From Halorubrum coriense DSM 10284 (lineage in GTDB: Archaea; Halobacteriota; Halobacteria; Halobacteriales; Haloferacaceae): 64,000 nt of DNA. Made by a program: the position numbers and the translations under genes. The stretch is taken from positions 1 through 64,000 of the forward strand of contig NZ_AOJL01000011.1 in NCBI RefSeq assembly GCF_000337035.1, written 5' to 3'. Positions within the stretch are counted from its first letter, which is position 1; the number at the start of each line of letters is the position of its first letter. Positions 26,304 to 35,433 of this stretch are shown here, in pieces. The notes beneath the pieces were generated by a model. It was not told where the DNA came from, did not search any database, and was given only the letters and a program-made list of their open reading frames with translations.

Positions 26304-27746
26304 ATGGACTCACCTGTCACGTTCCTTGAGGAGCACGGCGAGAAGTTCTTCCTCGGGGTGTACTTTCTCATCATGGTCGTTGTCGCCGGCCCGCTGTTCT
26401 TGACGCTTGGCGAGGCGTGGATCGCCTCTGATGTGTTCCGGCCGCTGATCCTTTCGTTAGATCCACTCTTATCGATTTCACTTGAACAGTTCTCAGCTGC
26501 GGTGTTCGGGATCTACCTCGGCTTGCTTGCGCTCATGACAATCGACCCCAAAAAGCGGGTCCAAGGTGCGCTGCTCTGGCTTGGAACAGGCTCTGCGCTT
26601 ATTGGACTGCTCTCTATTGGGCTCTTCATCCCAAACATCGATTTCACCGCCAACGTGGCATGGCTCGGTGCCGGGCTCGTCGGCGGAACCGTCGTCGGCG
26701 GCGGCAAACAGCTTATGGAGGTTCGAACAACCTCCGCACTTGAATTCCGCCGATCCGCGAGTATTCTGTTCTATTTGATCACTGCTATCGTCCTCGTCGG
26801 ACTGGTTGAGTTCCATGTCAATTTCCCGCAGTTCATTGACCCGTCGGGTGGCACAGTAGAAATCATCACACCGGAACCGACCATCTCAGTCGCGTGGAAC
26901 GGACTCACAACGAACGCTCTAATGGCTGGGGTGTTCGTTGTGACCCTTCGTCGGTTCGTTACCTACGACTCCTCTGAGAACTTCTTCGTGCTTGGACCGC
27001 CGGGGTCTGGCAAGTCGCTATTTTTGGTCGGGAAGTATCTCGCCGCGCTTGATGACGCAGTCGACAGGAAAAGCGACACGCCGCTAAACCCGAGCGGTGA
27101 CCTGATGGAGCTCGTCGGCCGACTCGATGCCGCAACCAAAAGCGCTGGCTGGGAGCTCGACTCAACGGGTGCGACGGAGGTAGAGGACCTACAGTTCCGC
27201 TTCGTCAACGGACGTGTCTTCCCGAAGAACATCGAGCTGTCGAGTCTCGATTACGCTGGTGAGTATCTCGAAGAACTTCCGGGCGCACTGATGAGCCCCG
27301 ACACCGAGATCGACAACTCTACGGTCCAGTTGCTTGCCGACCGGGTTCGAGCGGCGAACACACTCATTCTCGTGATCGACGTTGAGCGGTACCACAACAA
27401 CGAACCGCTCGGGATTGAGCCGTACTTCGACATCCTCGATTCAGCTGAAAACAAGGATGTCCTGTTGGTGGCGACGAAATCAGACATTCTCGCACAGCAG
27501 TTTGAGGATGAGCAAGCGCTTGACCCACACCAGTACTTCGAGGACTTCCGCCAGTACGTGAATGACACGCTCGTCGAAAATAACCAAGCAGTACGAACGC
27601 TCGTGCAAGACACTTCTGGTTCGGAAATCCATCCGGTGTACTACGAAACGACAGTGAACGATGACGGCGAACGCGTGCCGATGCGCGACCGGAACGGGAA
27701 CGTGATGACGGTCGGCTTTGAGGAAATGCTGGAGAAACTGGGGTGA
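26304..27746 (+). CDS. Membrane-anchored GTPase of the FtsZl-1-type operon
   Basis: This 480-residue protein has about six hydrophobic segments in residues 17-215, then a cytosolic P-loop domain. G1 is GPPGSGKS (231-238), G3 is DYAGE (D316, G319) and G4 is TKSD (391-394), preceded by LLVA. These make it a GTPase. The spacing from the tubulin gene (five bases) and to the next gene (six bases) shows one operon. In the published FtsZl-1 neighbourhoods a distinct GTPase and a membrane protein accompany the tubulin-like protein; this gene combines a membrane part and a GTPase part. It probably couples GTP hydrolysis at the membrane to the filament formed by the neighbour; that is inference. Confidence 0.82.
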   Translation: MDSPVTFLEEHGEKFFLGVYFLIMVVVAGPLFLTLGEAWIASDVFRPLILSLDPLLSISLEQFSAAVFGIYLGLLALMTIDPKKRVQGALLWLGTGSALIGLLSIGLFIPNIDFTANVAWLGAGLVGGTVVGGGKQLMEVRTTSALEFRRSASILFYLITAIVLVGLVEFHVNFPQFIDPSGGTVEIITPEPTISVAWNGLTTNALMAGVFVVTLRRFVTYDSSENFFVLGPPGSGKSLFLVGKYLAALDDAVDRKSDTPLNPSGDLMELVGRLDAATKSAGWELDSTGATEVEDLQFRFVNGRVFPKNIELSSLDYAGEYLEELPGALMSPDTEIDNSTVQLLADRVRAANTLILVIDVERYHNNEPLGIEPYFDILDSAENKDVLLVATKSDILAQQFEDEQALDPHQYFEDFRQYVNDTLVENNQAVRTLVQDTSGSEIHPVYYETTVNDDGERVPMRDRNGNVMTVGFEEMLEKLG

Positions 27747-27752
27747 CCACGC

Positions 27753-29471
27753 ATGTCAACACTACGCATTTACGATACGAAGGGGAATGCGTATTCCCCT
27801 GATGGGACCGCAACGGGATCAAACGAACAGGTCAAAGAGCTGTTTTACGGCGGTGTTCGACTGGCCATTCGGTCAGATCACCGACGCGAAATAAGCCTGT
27901 TTTTCCGCGCCCGCGAAACGCGGAACGCTCGCACGGAGCAGTTCTACGCTGTCTACTCCGTCGATGATTCCTCAACACCGCTCCAAGACCTCATCACTGA
28001 TCTCACAACACGTGTCGAGTCTGAGTGGGGGTATTCGATCGATGACTCCTCAGAAGAGATGCAGGTGTACCGGGACCTGAAACGCGGGAATACTGCTCTT
28101 CCTGGAGGCAGTACAGAACAGGGTATTCTCTCTAAACTCATCAGCTCTCGGCAGCCTGTGGTGGTCGGTGTCCAAGATGAACGCAACGCCATTGGCCTGC
28201 TCAGCGAGTACCTCGATGAGTACGATCAGGCGGCAATCGCCGACTCGGAAGACGCTGATGTGCTCTCAACATTTGATTTCGTCGTCACACCAAATGGAAC
28301 CCGCGGCATTACACCACTTGGCGAAACAGAGGCCAGATGGGAGTCGACGTCTCGGTCGCTCCGCGATAAGCATATTAAACAGGAGATTGCGTCAATTCGC
28401 GAGTCGGTTGAGACACTCTCACGCGAACACGGCCTCTCGAATGGGGAGATACGAGATCGAATCCAAAGTAGCGTTCCGGCGCTCAAAGCGTCGACGACGA
28501 GTTCCGACCTTAGAACAAGCGCAAGCGGGTCAGATGATGATTATCTGGTACCGCCGAAAGTTGGATTGTACGTAGCTGTTGGTGCTGCCGTCCTACTCGT
28601 GTTGTTTGCTGCGATTTACTTCGGCGTTTTCGGATTCATTGGCGCAACTAATGGCAGTGGGCAGACGTCTTCACAAGCTAATATCACCGGTGTAGTTATT
28701 GACAGCACGACCGGTAACCCGCTTAATTCTTCTACTCGCAATGTTTACGTTACCCTCAATAACGAGACTGGGGCCGTCGTGAAAAACGCGAGCCAACCGC
28801 AATATGCTTTCACCGTCTCCAAAGCGCGACTATCGAATTTGACACTTAAGGCCAGCGCAGATGGCTATCAGAACCAGACAAGGGATCTTTCAGGTGACTC
28901 TCGCGAAATCAATATCTCGCTTGTGCCCGCTTCTACAGATGCTGATAGTGCGACGCTTTCTCGTGTCCAAGGTCAGGTGGTTGACTCGACTAACGATGCT
29001 GCTATCTCGGATGCGAACATCTCTTTAATTGGGACTGAAAACAGAGTAGTTAAAACGAATCTCATTGGAAACTACACGTTCGAAGAAATTCCTCCCGGCG
29101 AATACACACTCTCTGTTACCGCCGATGGATACGTTGCCTCGGAAAGCCGTACTATCAGTGTGAATGGCACAACCACACAAGTTGACGATATCAACTTAGA
29201 CCCAACTGCCGCTCTGTCGATCTTGGTTACTGATTCAAACGCAGATGCTGGCGTTGCTGGCGCTTCTGTGTACCTCTATGACAACAGTACCAGGAAATCG
29301 GTCAACAGCAGTACAACAGATCAAGCCGGTTGGTACAATGTCTCTGATCTTGCGCCTGGAACATACGATATTGAAGCTAGGCCAGATGGCTACGATAACA
29401 AAGAAAAAACGTATGAGGTTAAGCCGGGCGCCGCTCGCGTGATTGAAATCACCGTAATAAGCGACTCGTAG
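27753..29471 (+). CDS. Single-pass membrane protein with carboxypeptidase-regulatory-like repeats
   Basis: This 572-residue protein has a cytosolic N-terminal domain of about 270 residues, without recognised family (STLRIYDTKGNAYSPDG...). One membrane helix follows (VGLYVAVGAAVLLVLFAAIY), then about 280 residues outside the cell. The outer part holds three beta-sandwich repeats of the CarboxypepD_reg/PEGA kind: GVVIDSTTGNPLN, GQVVDSTNDAAISDANIS with GNYTFEEIPPGEYTLSVTAD, and AGVAGASVYLYD with LAPGTYDIEARPDGY. Many N-x-S/T sites suit S-layer-associated glycosylation. It is the last gene of the tubulin/GTPase operon, and would link the cytosolic machine to the cell surface. Confidence 0.8.
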   Translation: MSTLRIYDTKGNAYSPDGTATGSNEQVKELFYGGVRLAIRSDHRREISLFFRARETRNARTEQFYAVYSVDDSSTPLQDLITDLTTRVESEWGYSIDDSSEEMQVYRDLKRGNTALPGGSTEQGILSKLISSRQPVVVGVQDERNAIGLLSEYLDEYDQAAIADSEDADVLSTFDFVVTPNGTRGITPLGETEARWESTSRSLRDKHIKQEIASIRESVETLSREHGLSNGEIRDRIQSSVPALKASTTSSDLRTSASGSDDDYLVPPKVGLYVAVGAAVLLVLFAAIYFGVFGFIGATNGSGQTSSQANITGVVIDSTTGNPLNSSTRNVYVTLNNETGAVVKNASQPQYAFTVSKARLSNLTLKASADGYQNQTRDLSGDSREINISLVPASTDADSATLSRVQGQVVDSTNDAAISDANISLIGTENRVVKTNLIGNYTFEEIPPGEYTLSVTADGYVASESRTISVNGTTTQVDDINLDPTAALSILVTDSNADAGVAGASVYLYDNSTRKSVNSSTTDQAGWYNVSDLAPGTYDIEARPDGYDNKEKTYEVKPGAARVIEITVISDS

Positions 29472-29748
29472 CGACTGTGTACAGTGACTAATGCGGAGGC
29501 CTAGATTTTGTGACTACATTACAGAGCGCACCTTGATCATGCTGACTTGTTTAGTGACTTCGTTACGCTCCAGTATCACGACTTCTTGGGCTGATACGCG
29601 AGCAACTCTATTTTCACATACTCTAACAAATTCAATCATTTGTACACAAGAACTCAAATCGGTACTACCGGGCTTCAGTCGTAGGGACAATAAGTTGAAC
29701 TGGGGGCACTCTAAGCTCTACTCTTGTTGAATCCATCGTCTGGACGGG

Positions 29749-31179
29749 TTACCAGATCGCTTCCAACACGTCCACTCCAACCTTCCACAACTGCCGTGCC
29801 ACTATCTTCAGATCATACGTAAATGACTGCTCGCGAACGTACTGGAGATCATACCGGAGCTTCGCTCGTGGATCAACGCTGCTCGCCTCGTTGATCTGCG
29901 CGAGCCCAGTCAACCCGGGCTTCACGAACCACCGCTTGCGCCACGCATCGGCTTCATTCTCAAGCAAGTGCTCTTCTTCAGTCCACACCGCACGTGGACC
30001 CACGACGCTCATGTCGCCGCGCAGGATCGACCATAACTGCGGAATCTCGTCAAGATGCGTCTGCCGAAGAATGCCTCCCACTGTTGTAATGCGGTCATTT
30101 TCCTCATCGTCGATCGGCGTTGCTGACTCGCCTTCTGGGACCATTGACCGGAATTTGAAGATTGGAAACGTCTCGCCGAATACTGCGGTCCGATCTTGTT
30201 GGTACAACACTGGGCCGCGATCTTCAAGCTTGATTACGACCGCAATAACGAGGATAACCGGCGCCAACGCGAGCAGTCCCGTCAGCGAGAAGGCGATATC
30301 GAAGCCACGCTTGAACATGTAATCTTGGATGTCCCACGGCTCAATCTCAACGTCGACGAGCGATGCGTTCGGATCGGTGGTGTCTGTCAACACCGTGTCA
30401 ACATGGGCTGGGAGAACTTTCGCGGCGACGCCGTACTCGTAACAGGCGTCAAGCGCGCCGAAAAACTCTGCCCGGTCCGGCTCATTGAACGCCAACACAA
30501 CTGTATCAATGTCCTGTGCGACGAGGATATCCTCCAGCCGCGAGAGGCCACCAAGCCGAGTGAGTCCAGCCTGTTGGCGCCCCCCGTCCGCAGCACGGGC
30601 GACACCAGATGTCGTGGCGCCGGGGTCGCCGCCAGCAGACTCCCCAGCGGCCAATACTCGAACTGTTGTCGGGCAGAGATAGCCGAGCAACGGAACATCC
30701 GCACTCCGTGTAACCTCAGCAATTTGGGCTGGGTCATCCCCAACGACAATCGCTCGCTCACTACGAGCTTCCGGCCGACGCAACCAAGTAAACCACACTG
30801 GCAACACCACTAACAGAAGCGGAGTAATCAGCACCAGCGTCAGTCGTGGTACCTTGTACGTGTAATCAAAGTAGCCAATCGTCGCCAGTGCGAACACGGC
30901 GACGAAAGTCCGCTTGTGGGCAAGTCCGACGATATCCAGAATCCGTCGCGGCCGAGGCTTGTAGAGGGGAACGAACGCAGCCGCCATGACCACAACCGTC
31001 AACGCAACCTCGATGACGAACTCCGCCCCAGCTGGCGGATCAACGGGGAGCCGCCCGATTACGGGCACCAACGACACCGCAGTCTGGACGGTCTCGCTGT
31101 TGGCGAGCATCACCGCTACCCCGACGAGGGCGGCAACGCCCCCGACGCTCGCAATGCGGTAGCGCCACCCCGTATCCAT
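29749..31179 (-). CDS. Polyprenyl-phosphate sugar-phosphate transferase (WbaP/EPS type)
   Basis: This enzyme transfers a sugar-1-phosphate from a nucleotide sugar to a membrane polyprenyl phosphate, the first step of glycan assembly. It has 476 residues: an N-terminal membrane region with four helices, a soluble nucleotide-binding-like middle (AIVVGDDPAQIAEVTRSADV), and the C-terminal catalytic domain PF02397. The catalytic domain starts MFKRGFDIAFSLTGLLALAP and shows FPIFKFRSM, LRQTHLDEIPQLWSILRGDM and SVVGPRAVW. All expected motifs are present, so it looks functional. It converges on the tubulin operon and, with the flippase and nucleotidyltransferase, indicates glycan synthesis. Confidence 0.92.
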   Translation of the reverse strand: MDTGWRYRIASVGGVAALVGVAVMLANSETVQTAVSLVPVIGRLPVDPPAGAEFVIEVALTVVVMAAAFVPLYKPRPRRILDIVGLAHKRTFVAVFALATIGYFDYTYKVPRLTLVLITPLLLVVLPVWFTWLRRPEARSERAIVVGDDPAQIAEVTRSADVPLLGYLCPTTVRVLAAGESAGGDPGATTSGVARAADGGRQQAGLTRLGGLSRLEDILVAQDIDTVVLAFNEPDRAEFFGALDACYEYGVAAKVLPAHVDTVLTDTTDPNASLVDVEIEPWDIQDYMFKRGFDIAFSLTGLLALAPVILVIAVVIKLEDRGPVLYQQDRTAVFGETFPIFKFRSMVPEGESATPIDDEENDRITTVGGILRQTHLDEIPQLWSILRGDMSVVGPRAVWTEEEHLLENEADAWRKRWFVKPGLTGLAQINEASSVDPRAKLRYDLQYVREQSFTYDLKIVARQLWKVGVDVLEAIW

Positions 31180-31269
31180 TACCTATTGTTGGCAAACATA
31201 TCGTGTTAAACACTATGTTTTGAATCATGCTACTACAACCACAACGACGGAGCAGGGCGTTGCCGACCT

Positions 31270-31788
31270 GAAATAACGTCACTCTCGCACAGGGGGAGCG
31301 CATCCGGGCGCGGGAGGCCGAATCAGAGCGTATTAATGCCCAAACCGAATTCGGGACGCCGGAAGTTCCAGACGCGTGCCGCGGGTGTGGACCGCGACGG
31401 CCAATCCCGAACAGGCCGATCCTCGAACGGATCTCTCCCAAGGGGAACTGGCGACAGTAAACGCGGAGGCAGATCAATTGGCGACACGATTGAGTGGCTG
31501 GTCGCGTGCGGCGGCCAGTCGACATCTAGCTGACGGCGACGGGACGGAGATAACGAGTGCGGTGATGCGGGTGTTCGAGGAGTTACAGACGGCCCCCGGA
31601 CAGGTGGTTCCAATCGAGACATTCGAAGACGTCCACCGCAAGTAGGTGAGTGTCGAAGATCAAATTGAGGTGCTCTGGGAGAATGACTCTCCAGCCATCG
31701 CGCAATCGGCCTCATCGCGGACGCAAGCGGGAAAACGAAGGTGACAGTCTGGAAGACATTGGATGTGCCATGGATCGCGGACGATTAA
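31270..31788 (+). pseudogene. Broken plasmid-type OB-fold DNA-binding protein
   Basis: The frame from 31376 contains DLSQGELATVNAEADQLATR, LSGWSRAAASRHLADGDGTE and TAVMRVFEELQ-like helices, ending HRK then TAG. After the stop the same frame continues VSVEDQIEVLWENDSPAIAQ, and a frameshift then gives IGLIADASGKTKVTVWKTLD to a stop at 31786-31788. 'VLWE..SPAI.Q.GLIAD.SG.TK.TVWK' is the OB-fold of small haloarchaeal ssDNA-binding/RPA-like proteins frequent on plasmids. A separate protein-like frame just upstream (31270-31400, GERIRAREAESERINAQTEF then ACRGCG) may be another fragment. Not functional. Confidence 0.6.
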
Positions 31789-32095
31789 TGAGTTCGCATT
31801 CACGGCGCAGCCCAGAATTGGCATGAAGGTCGTATCTCACTTACCGTCACCAGCTGGAGCAGCATTCACTTCCTCGAACGTGGCTGGTAGTGGGAAGCAT
31901 CTCCAGCCGGAGTGACATTTTTTATTTTGTACCAGACGGACCCAGACCCCCGTCGTCCTATTTATAGTGAATGCGACACCAACGGTCATCAGTTTATTGA
32001 TTATACTGTCACACCCCACGATAGAAATGCGTCTCCTGTTTCAACGGGTAAAACACAGCAGTAACTCTTAGTATCAGAAGCATCAATCGCCGCTA
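31789..32095. other. Intergenic before the CARDB/MacB operon
   Basis: No gene recognised. A+T-rich TTTTTTATTTTGTA at 31917-31930 and TATTGATTATACTG near 31993 could be promoter elements for the operon starting at 32096. Confidence 0.4.
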
Positions 32096-33301
32096 ATGCG
32101 TGGGTCCCTCCTCCCTCGATTGGGAATCGCCCTCCTCGTTTTGTTCAGTAGTACCGGTGCGATGGCGGTGACAGCCGCTGACCCGGCCATCCAATTATCG
32201 TCGGTAACAGTATCCCCTGATGATCCAACGACTGACGAGCAGGTTACGATTGATGCTACGATTTCAAATCTCGAAAATAGTGAGACGGTCGTTGATGTAA
32301 CGAGTCTCTACGTCCGATCGTTAAGCAGTACGGAAGAGTTCGCCCGTATTGAGGACATCGGTTCAGTCTCACCTGGTGGCTCTCTGTCTATCCCAATCTC
32401 TACGAAGTTTGAAACTCCCGGACAGAAACAACTCGAACTCAATCTTGTTGTCCAAGACGCCAACGGTGACTATCACTCATACAGCTATCCAGTCTACGTT
32501 GAGGTCTCTGAAACGGATGTAAAGGCGGATCTCTCAGCAACAGCCCCTGCTAACGAGTCTGAGACAATTGAGGTTTCGCTCACAAACTTTGGTAATACCA
32601 ATCTCACTGATATCGAAGTGACCGCCACGGCTAACGGTGAAGTCTTCGATAGCAATTTTGTTCGTGATGTCCAACCTGAATCCAGCCAAACTACTTCGTT
32701 CGACACCAGCAACATTGCGTCTGATACCGTTGAGTTCACCGCAACATACGATGCCGCTGATGCCAGCTATTCTACATCACTCGTAACCAACGTCAACGAA
32801 GAAACACAGGTTCCCGGAGAAATCAGACTTACTGCGGTTGAGGTTTCTCGCATTGGGCCTGGAATCACGATCGAAGGTGACGCTGCGAACCTCGGCGGCA
32901 CAGATGCCCAATCTGTGCTTGTTCAGGTCAACGACACTGCCGATGTCCAGCCAACATCACCGTCGGGCGAGTACTTCGTAGGTGGCGTTGAGGCCAGTGA
33001 GTTCGCTACGTTTGAACTCACCGCCCAGACGGAGGCAAACGCGTCATCGCTTCCTGTCGCAATCACGTATATTGTTGATAATGAGCGTGTGACAACGACG
33101 CAGCATGTTGACCTAACAACAACGATGTCTACTGGCAGTGGTGCGACACCCAACGGAGGTACTACTGCTAGCAGCGGTACAGCCGGCCCTCCCTCTGGCA
33201 CGACCGGCGATAGTAGTCTACCGGTCAGCCTTCTTGCGGGGGGCGCTGTAGTCCTCGTCATCTTGGCCGGTGGTATAGTCTATAGGTGGCGGAGCCAATG
33301 A
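32096..33301 (+). CDS. Secreted, membrane-anchored CARDB-like protein
   Basis: This 401-residue protein has a Sec signal (LLPRLGIALLVLFSSTGAMA), two or three Ig-like CARDB/NEW3-type domains (SSVTVSPDDPTTDEQVTIDA; ETIEVSLTNFGNTNLTDIEV; GDAANLGGTDAQSVLVQVND), a Ser/Gly/Thr-rich linker and a C-terminal membrane anchor (LAGGAVVLVILAGGIVYRW). It lies outside the cell on the membrane and, by context, acts as the outer component of the ABC exporter encoded next. The downstream ATPase start overlaps its stop (ATGA), so the genes are coupled. Confidence 0.82.
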   Translation: MRGSLLPRLGIALLVLFSSTGAMAVTAADPAIQLSSVTVSPDDPTTDEQVTIDATISNLENSETVVDVTSLYVRSLSSTEEFARIEDIGSVSPGGSLSIPISTKFETPGQKQLELNLVVQDANGDYHSYSYPVYVEVSETDVKADLSATAPANESETIEVSLTNFGNTNLTDIEVTATANGEVFDSNFVRDVQPESSQTTSFDTSNIASDTVEFTATYDAADASYSTSLVTNVNEETQVPGEIRLTAVEVSRIGPGITIEGDAANLGGTDAQSVLVQVNDTADVQPTSPSGEYFVGGVEASEFATFELTAQTEANASSLPVAITYIVDNERVTTTQHVDLTTTMSTGSGATPNGGTTASSGTAGPPSGTTGDSSLPVSLLAGGAVVLVILAGGIVYRWRSQ

Positions 33302-33963
33302 GCGTCATTGCTCTTGATGATGCAGTAAAGCGGTATCACACGGGTGGTGAGGTTATTGAAGCGCTGGCCAGCGTTGACTTCCGCGCTAACCGCGGCGAGA
33401 TGGTCACAATCATTGGCCCTTCCGGGTCAGGCAAAAGCACCCTGCTGAATATGATTGGGTTGCTTGACACGCCGACAACCGGGCGCGTTAGACTCAATGG
33501 GCGTGATGTCACAGACTTCTCTATTGACGAACTCACGGCAGAGAGACGCTCAGAAATTGGATTCGTTTTTCAGGATTATCACCTGCTACCAATGCTTACT
33601 GCAACAGAAAACGTTGAGCTTCCGACAATGTGGGACACAGAAAGCGACAGGTATGACCGAGCTGTTGATCTGCTCAATCGCGTTGGACTTGGTGAACGAC
33701 TGGCACACAAGCCGACCCAACTCTCTGGTGGCCAACGACAGCGGGTTGCCATCGCCCGTGCGTTGATTAACGAACCAGATGTCCTCCTCGCAGATGAGCC
33801 AACTGGCAACCTCGATCAAGATACTGGAGCAACTATTCTTGATGAGCTAACAAGACTCAAAGAAAGCGAAAATATCGCCATCGTAGCGGTCACTCACGAC
33901 GAGCAGTTAGTTGAGTACGCTGATCGAGTTGTTGAGCTTGTGGATGGGACTATCAATACATGA
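33298..33963 (+). CDS. MacB/LolD-type ABC transporter ATPase
   Basis: This 221-residue ABC ATPase has Walker [11 protein letters not shown]-loop [11 protein letters not shown], signature [15 protein letters not shown], Walker [13 protein letters not shown] and the H-loop histidine in VTHDE. The [10 protein letters not shown] form and length place it in the MacB/LolD/FtsE-like group that works with FtsX-type permeases. The ATG at 33298 overlaps the stop of the preceding gene and gives the normal N-terminus [20 protein letters not shown]. Four-base overlap with the permease gene. Confidence 0.93.
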   Translation: MSVIALDDAVKRYHTGGEVIEALASVDFRANRGEMVTIIGPSGSGKSTLLNMIGLLDTPTTGRVRLNGRDVTDFSIDELTAERRSEIGFVFQDYHLLPMLTATENVELPTMWDTESDRYDRAVDLLNRVGLGERLAHKPTQLSGGQRQRVAIARALINEPDVLLADEPTGNLDQDTGATILDELTRLKESENIAIVAVTHDEQLVEYADRVVELVDGTINT

Positions 33964-35105
33964 GCAAACGACACCCACTACGGCGATTTCCAAGCGTCTT
34001 GATGGCGTGGCGAAATCTCGGCCGAAATCGGGTTCGAACGGCCCTCGCCACACTTGGCATCCTGATTGGCGTTGTCGCGATTGCATCGTTAGGCATGGCT
34101 ACAGCCGCAATTCAACAACAAGCAACGGCAAATCTTGAAGGGCTGTCGAATGAAATTACAATCTCTACAGGGCCTGACAACCCTAATGATGGAATCTCTG
34201 CGGAACAAGTTGACGATATTGAGCGACTTGCCGGTGATGCAACAGTCGTGCCTGAACGCAGCAATGTGACGACACTCTCTGCCCGCAATGGAGCTGAAAC
34301 GCGCGTCGGCGTAACTGCACTGACGAAAGCAGATGCCATGTATAATGTCTCCCGAGGGCAAATTTCCAACCGGCTCCGGTCTGGGGCGCTACTCTCTGCG
34401 GCAGATGCTCGACGACTTGGGATTGAAATTGGTGACCCAGTCACCTACCGTGGACAATTGTACCGCGTTCAAGGAATCCTCTCGTCATCACAAGGGTTTG
34501 GTGGCCAACAGCGAGTACTTGTCTTACCGCTTTCAGCAATGGATGATCAAAACCACTACGATTCAGTGACTGTTCTAACAACTCCTGAGCAATCGGTTGA
34601 GGCGCTCAGTGCCGCCATTGAGTCTTCGTTTAATACTGATGATGAGCAAGTTGTCCGTGTTCGAAACTTTGCCTCAGTACAAGAGAACGTTGGCTCATTC
34701 TTGGGCACGCTTCAGCTCGGCCTTCTCGGTATTGGTTCGATCTCATTAGTGGTTGCTAGCGTCGCCATTCTTAATGTCATGCTGATGAGCACGGTGGAAC
34801 GTCAGGGCGAAATCGGTGTGCTCAGAGCTATTGGTATTACGCGGGGTGAGGTCCTCCGGATGATCCTCACCGAGGCTGTGTTCCTTGGAGTGATCGGTGG
34901 TCTCTTGGGCGTTGTTCTCTCCGCCGGGATTGGGATTGTGCTCTTTGAGTTCCTTGTTGGGAACCCTCTACAGGTGTTCAGTTGGCAGAGCGCCCAGTAT
35001 CTGTTGTATGGCATGCTCTTTGCGATCGTTGCAAGTACACTTAGTGGGTTGTACCCAGCATGGAAAGCAGCAAATGAGCGGCCCGTTGAGGCTCTCCGGG
35101 AGTGA
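33960..35105 (+). CDS. MacB/FtsX-type ABC permease
   Basis: This 381-residue protein has the MacB layout. One N-terminal helix (ALATLGILIGVVAIASLGMA) is followed by a large extracellular domain (about 50-230) and three C-terminal helices with the FtsX motif (MLMSTVERQGEIGVLRAIGI), ending YPAWKAANERPVEALRE. Such permeases are mechanotransmitters that drive extracytoplasmic partners or export without passing substrate through the membrane core. The CARDB-like protein is the obvious outer partner. The CetZ genes follow after a 328-base gap on the same strand. Confidence 0.92.
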   Translation: MSKRHPLRRFPSVLMAWRNLGRNRVRTALATLGILIGVVAIASLGMATAAIQQQATANLEGLSNEITISTGPDNPNDGISAEQVDDIERLAGDATVVPERSNVTTLSARNGAETRVGVTALTKADAMYNVSRGQISNRLRSGALLSAADARRLGIEIGDPVTYRGQLYRVQGILSSSQGFGGQQRVLVLPLSAMDDQNHYDSVTVLTTPEQSVEALSAAIESSFNTDDEQVVRVRNFASVQENVGSFLGTLQLGLLGIGSISLVVASVAILNVMLMSTVERQGEIGVLRAIGITRGEVLRMILTEAVFLGVIGGLLGVVLSAGIGIVLFEFLVGNPLQVFSWQSAQYLLYGMLFAIVASTLSGLYPAWKAANERPVEALRE

Positions 35106-35433
35106 TGTTGAACTCAAAGGGGTTTCTAGCTGACTAACACGCTATCGCGAACATCGGCCGTGAGATTTGTTGAATTAACTCGCGTGAACAATCACCCTAG
35201 CGCTCTCTTCTGGCATAACTCGCCAGTAAACTACTCAATTCGTGCCCAGAGGTAGCTTAGACTCGCTGTTGAAGCGACAGTTAGTTTCAGCAGAGTGTGT
35301 CTGACGCAGATTAATACGTATTGACCCACACCATCCAATACTTGATGATCCGCTCGAAGATTTCCCCTGTGAAAGACATCAAAACGCGGCCACAGCCGCA
35401 TCAACACCAATCTCTCTGGGAGGAAGGTCGATA
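35106..35433. other. Intergenic between permease and CetZ
   Basis: No gene seen. GGAGG at 35419-35423 lies 10 bases before the ATG at 35434 and is a good ribosome-binding site for the CetZ gene. Confidence 0.55.
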
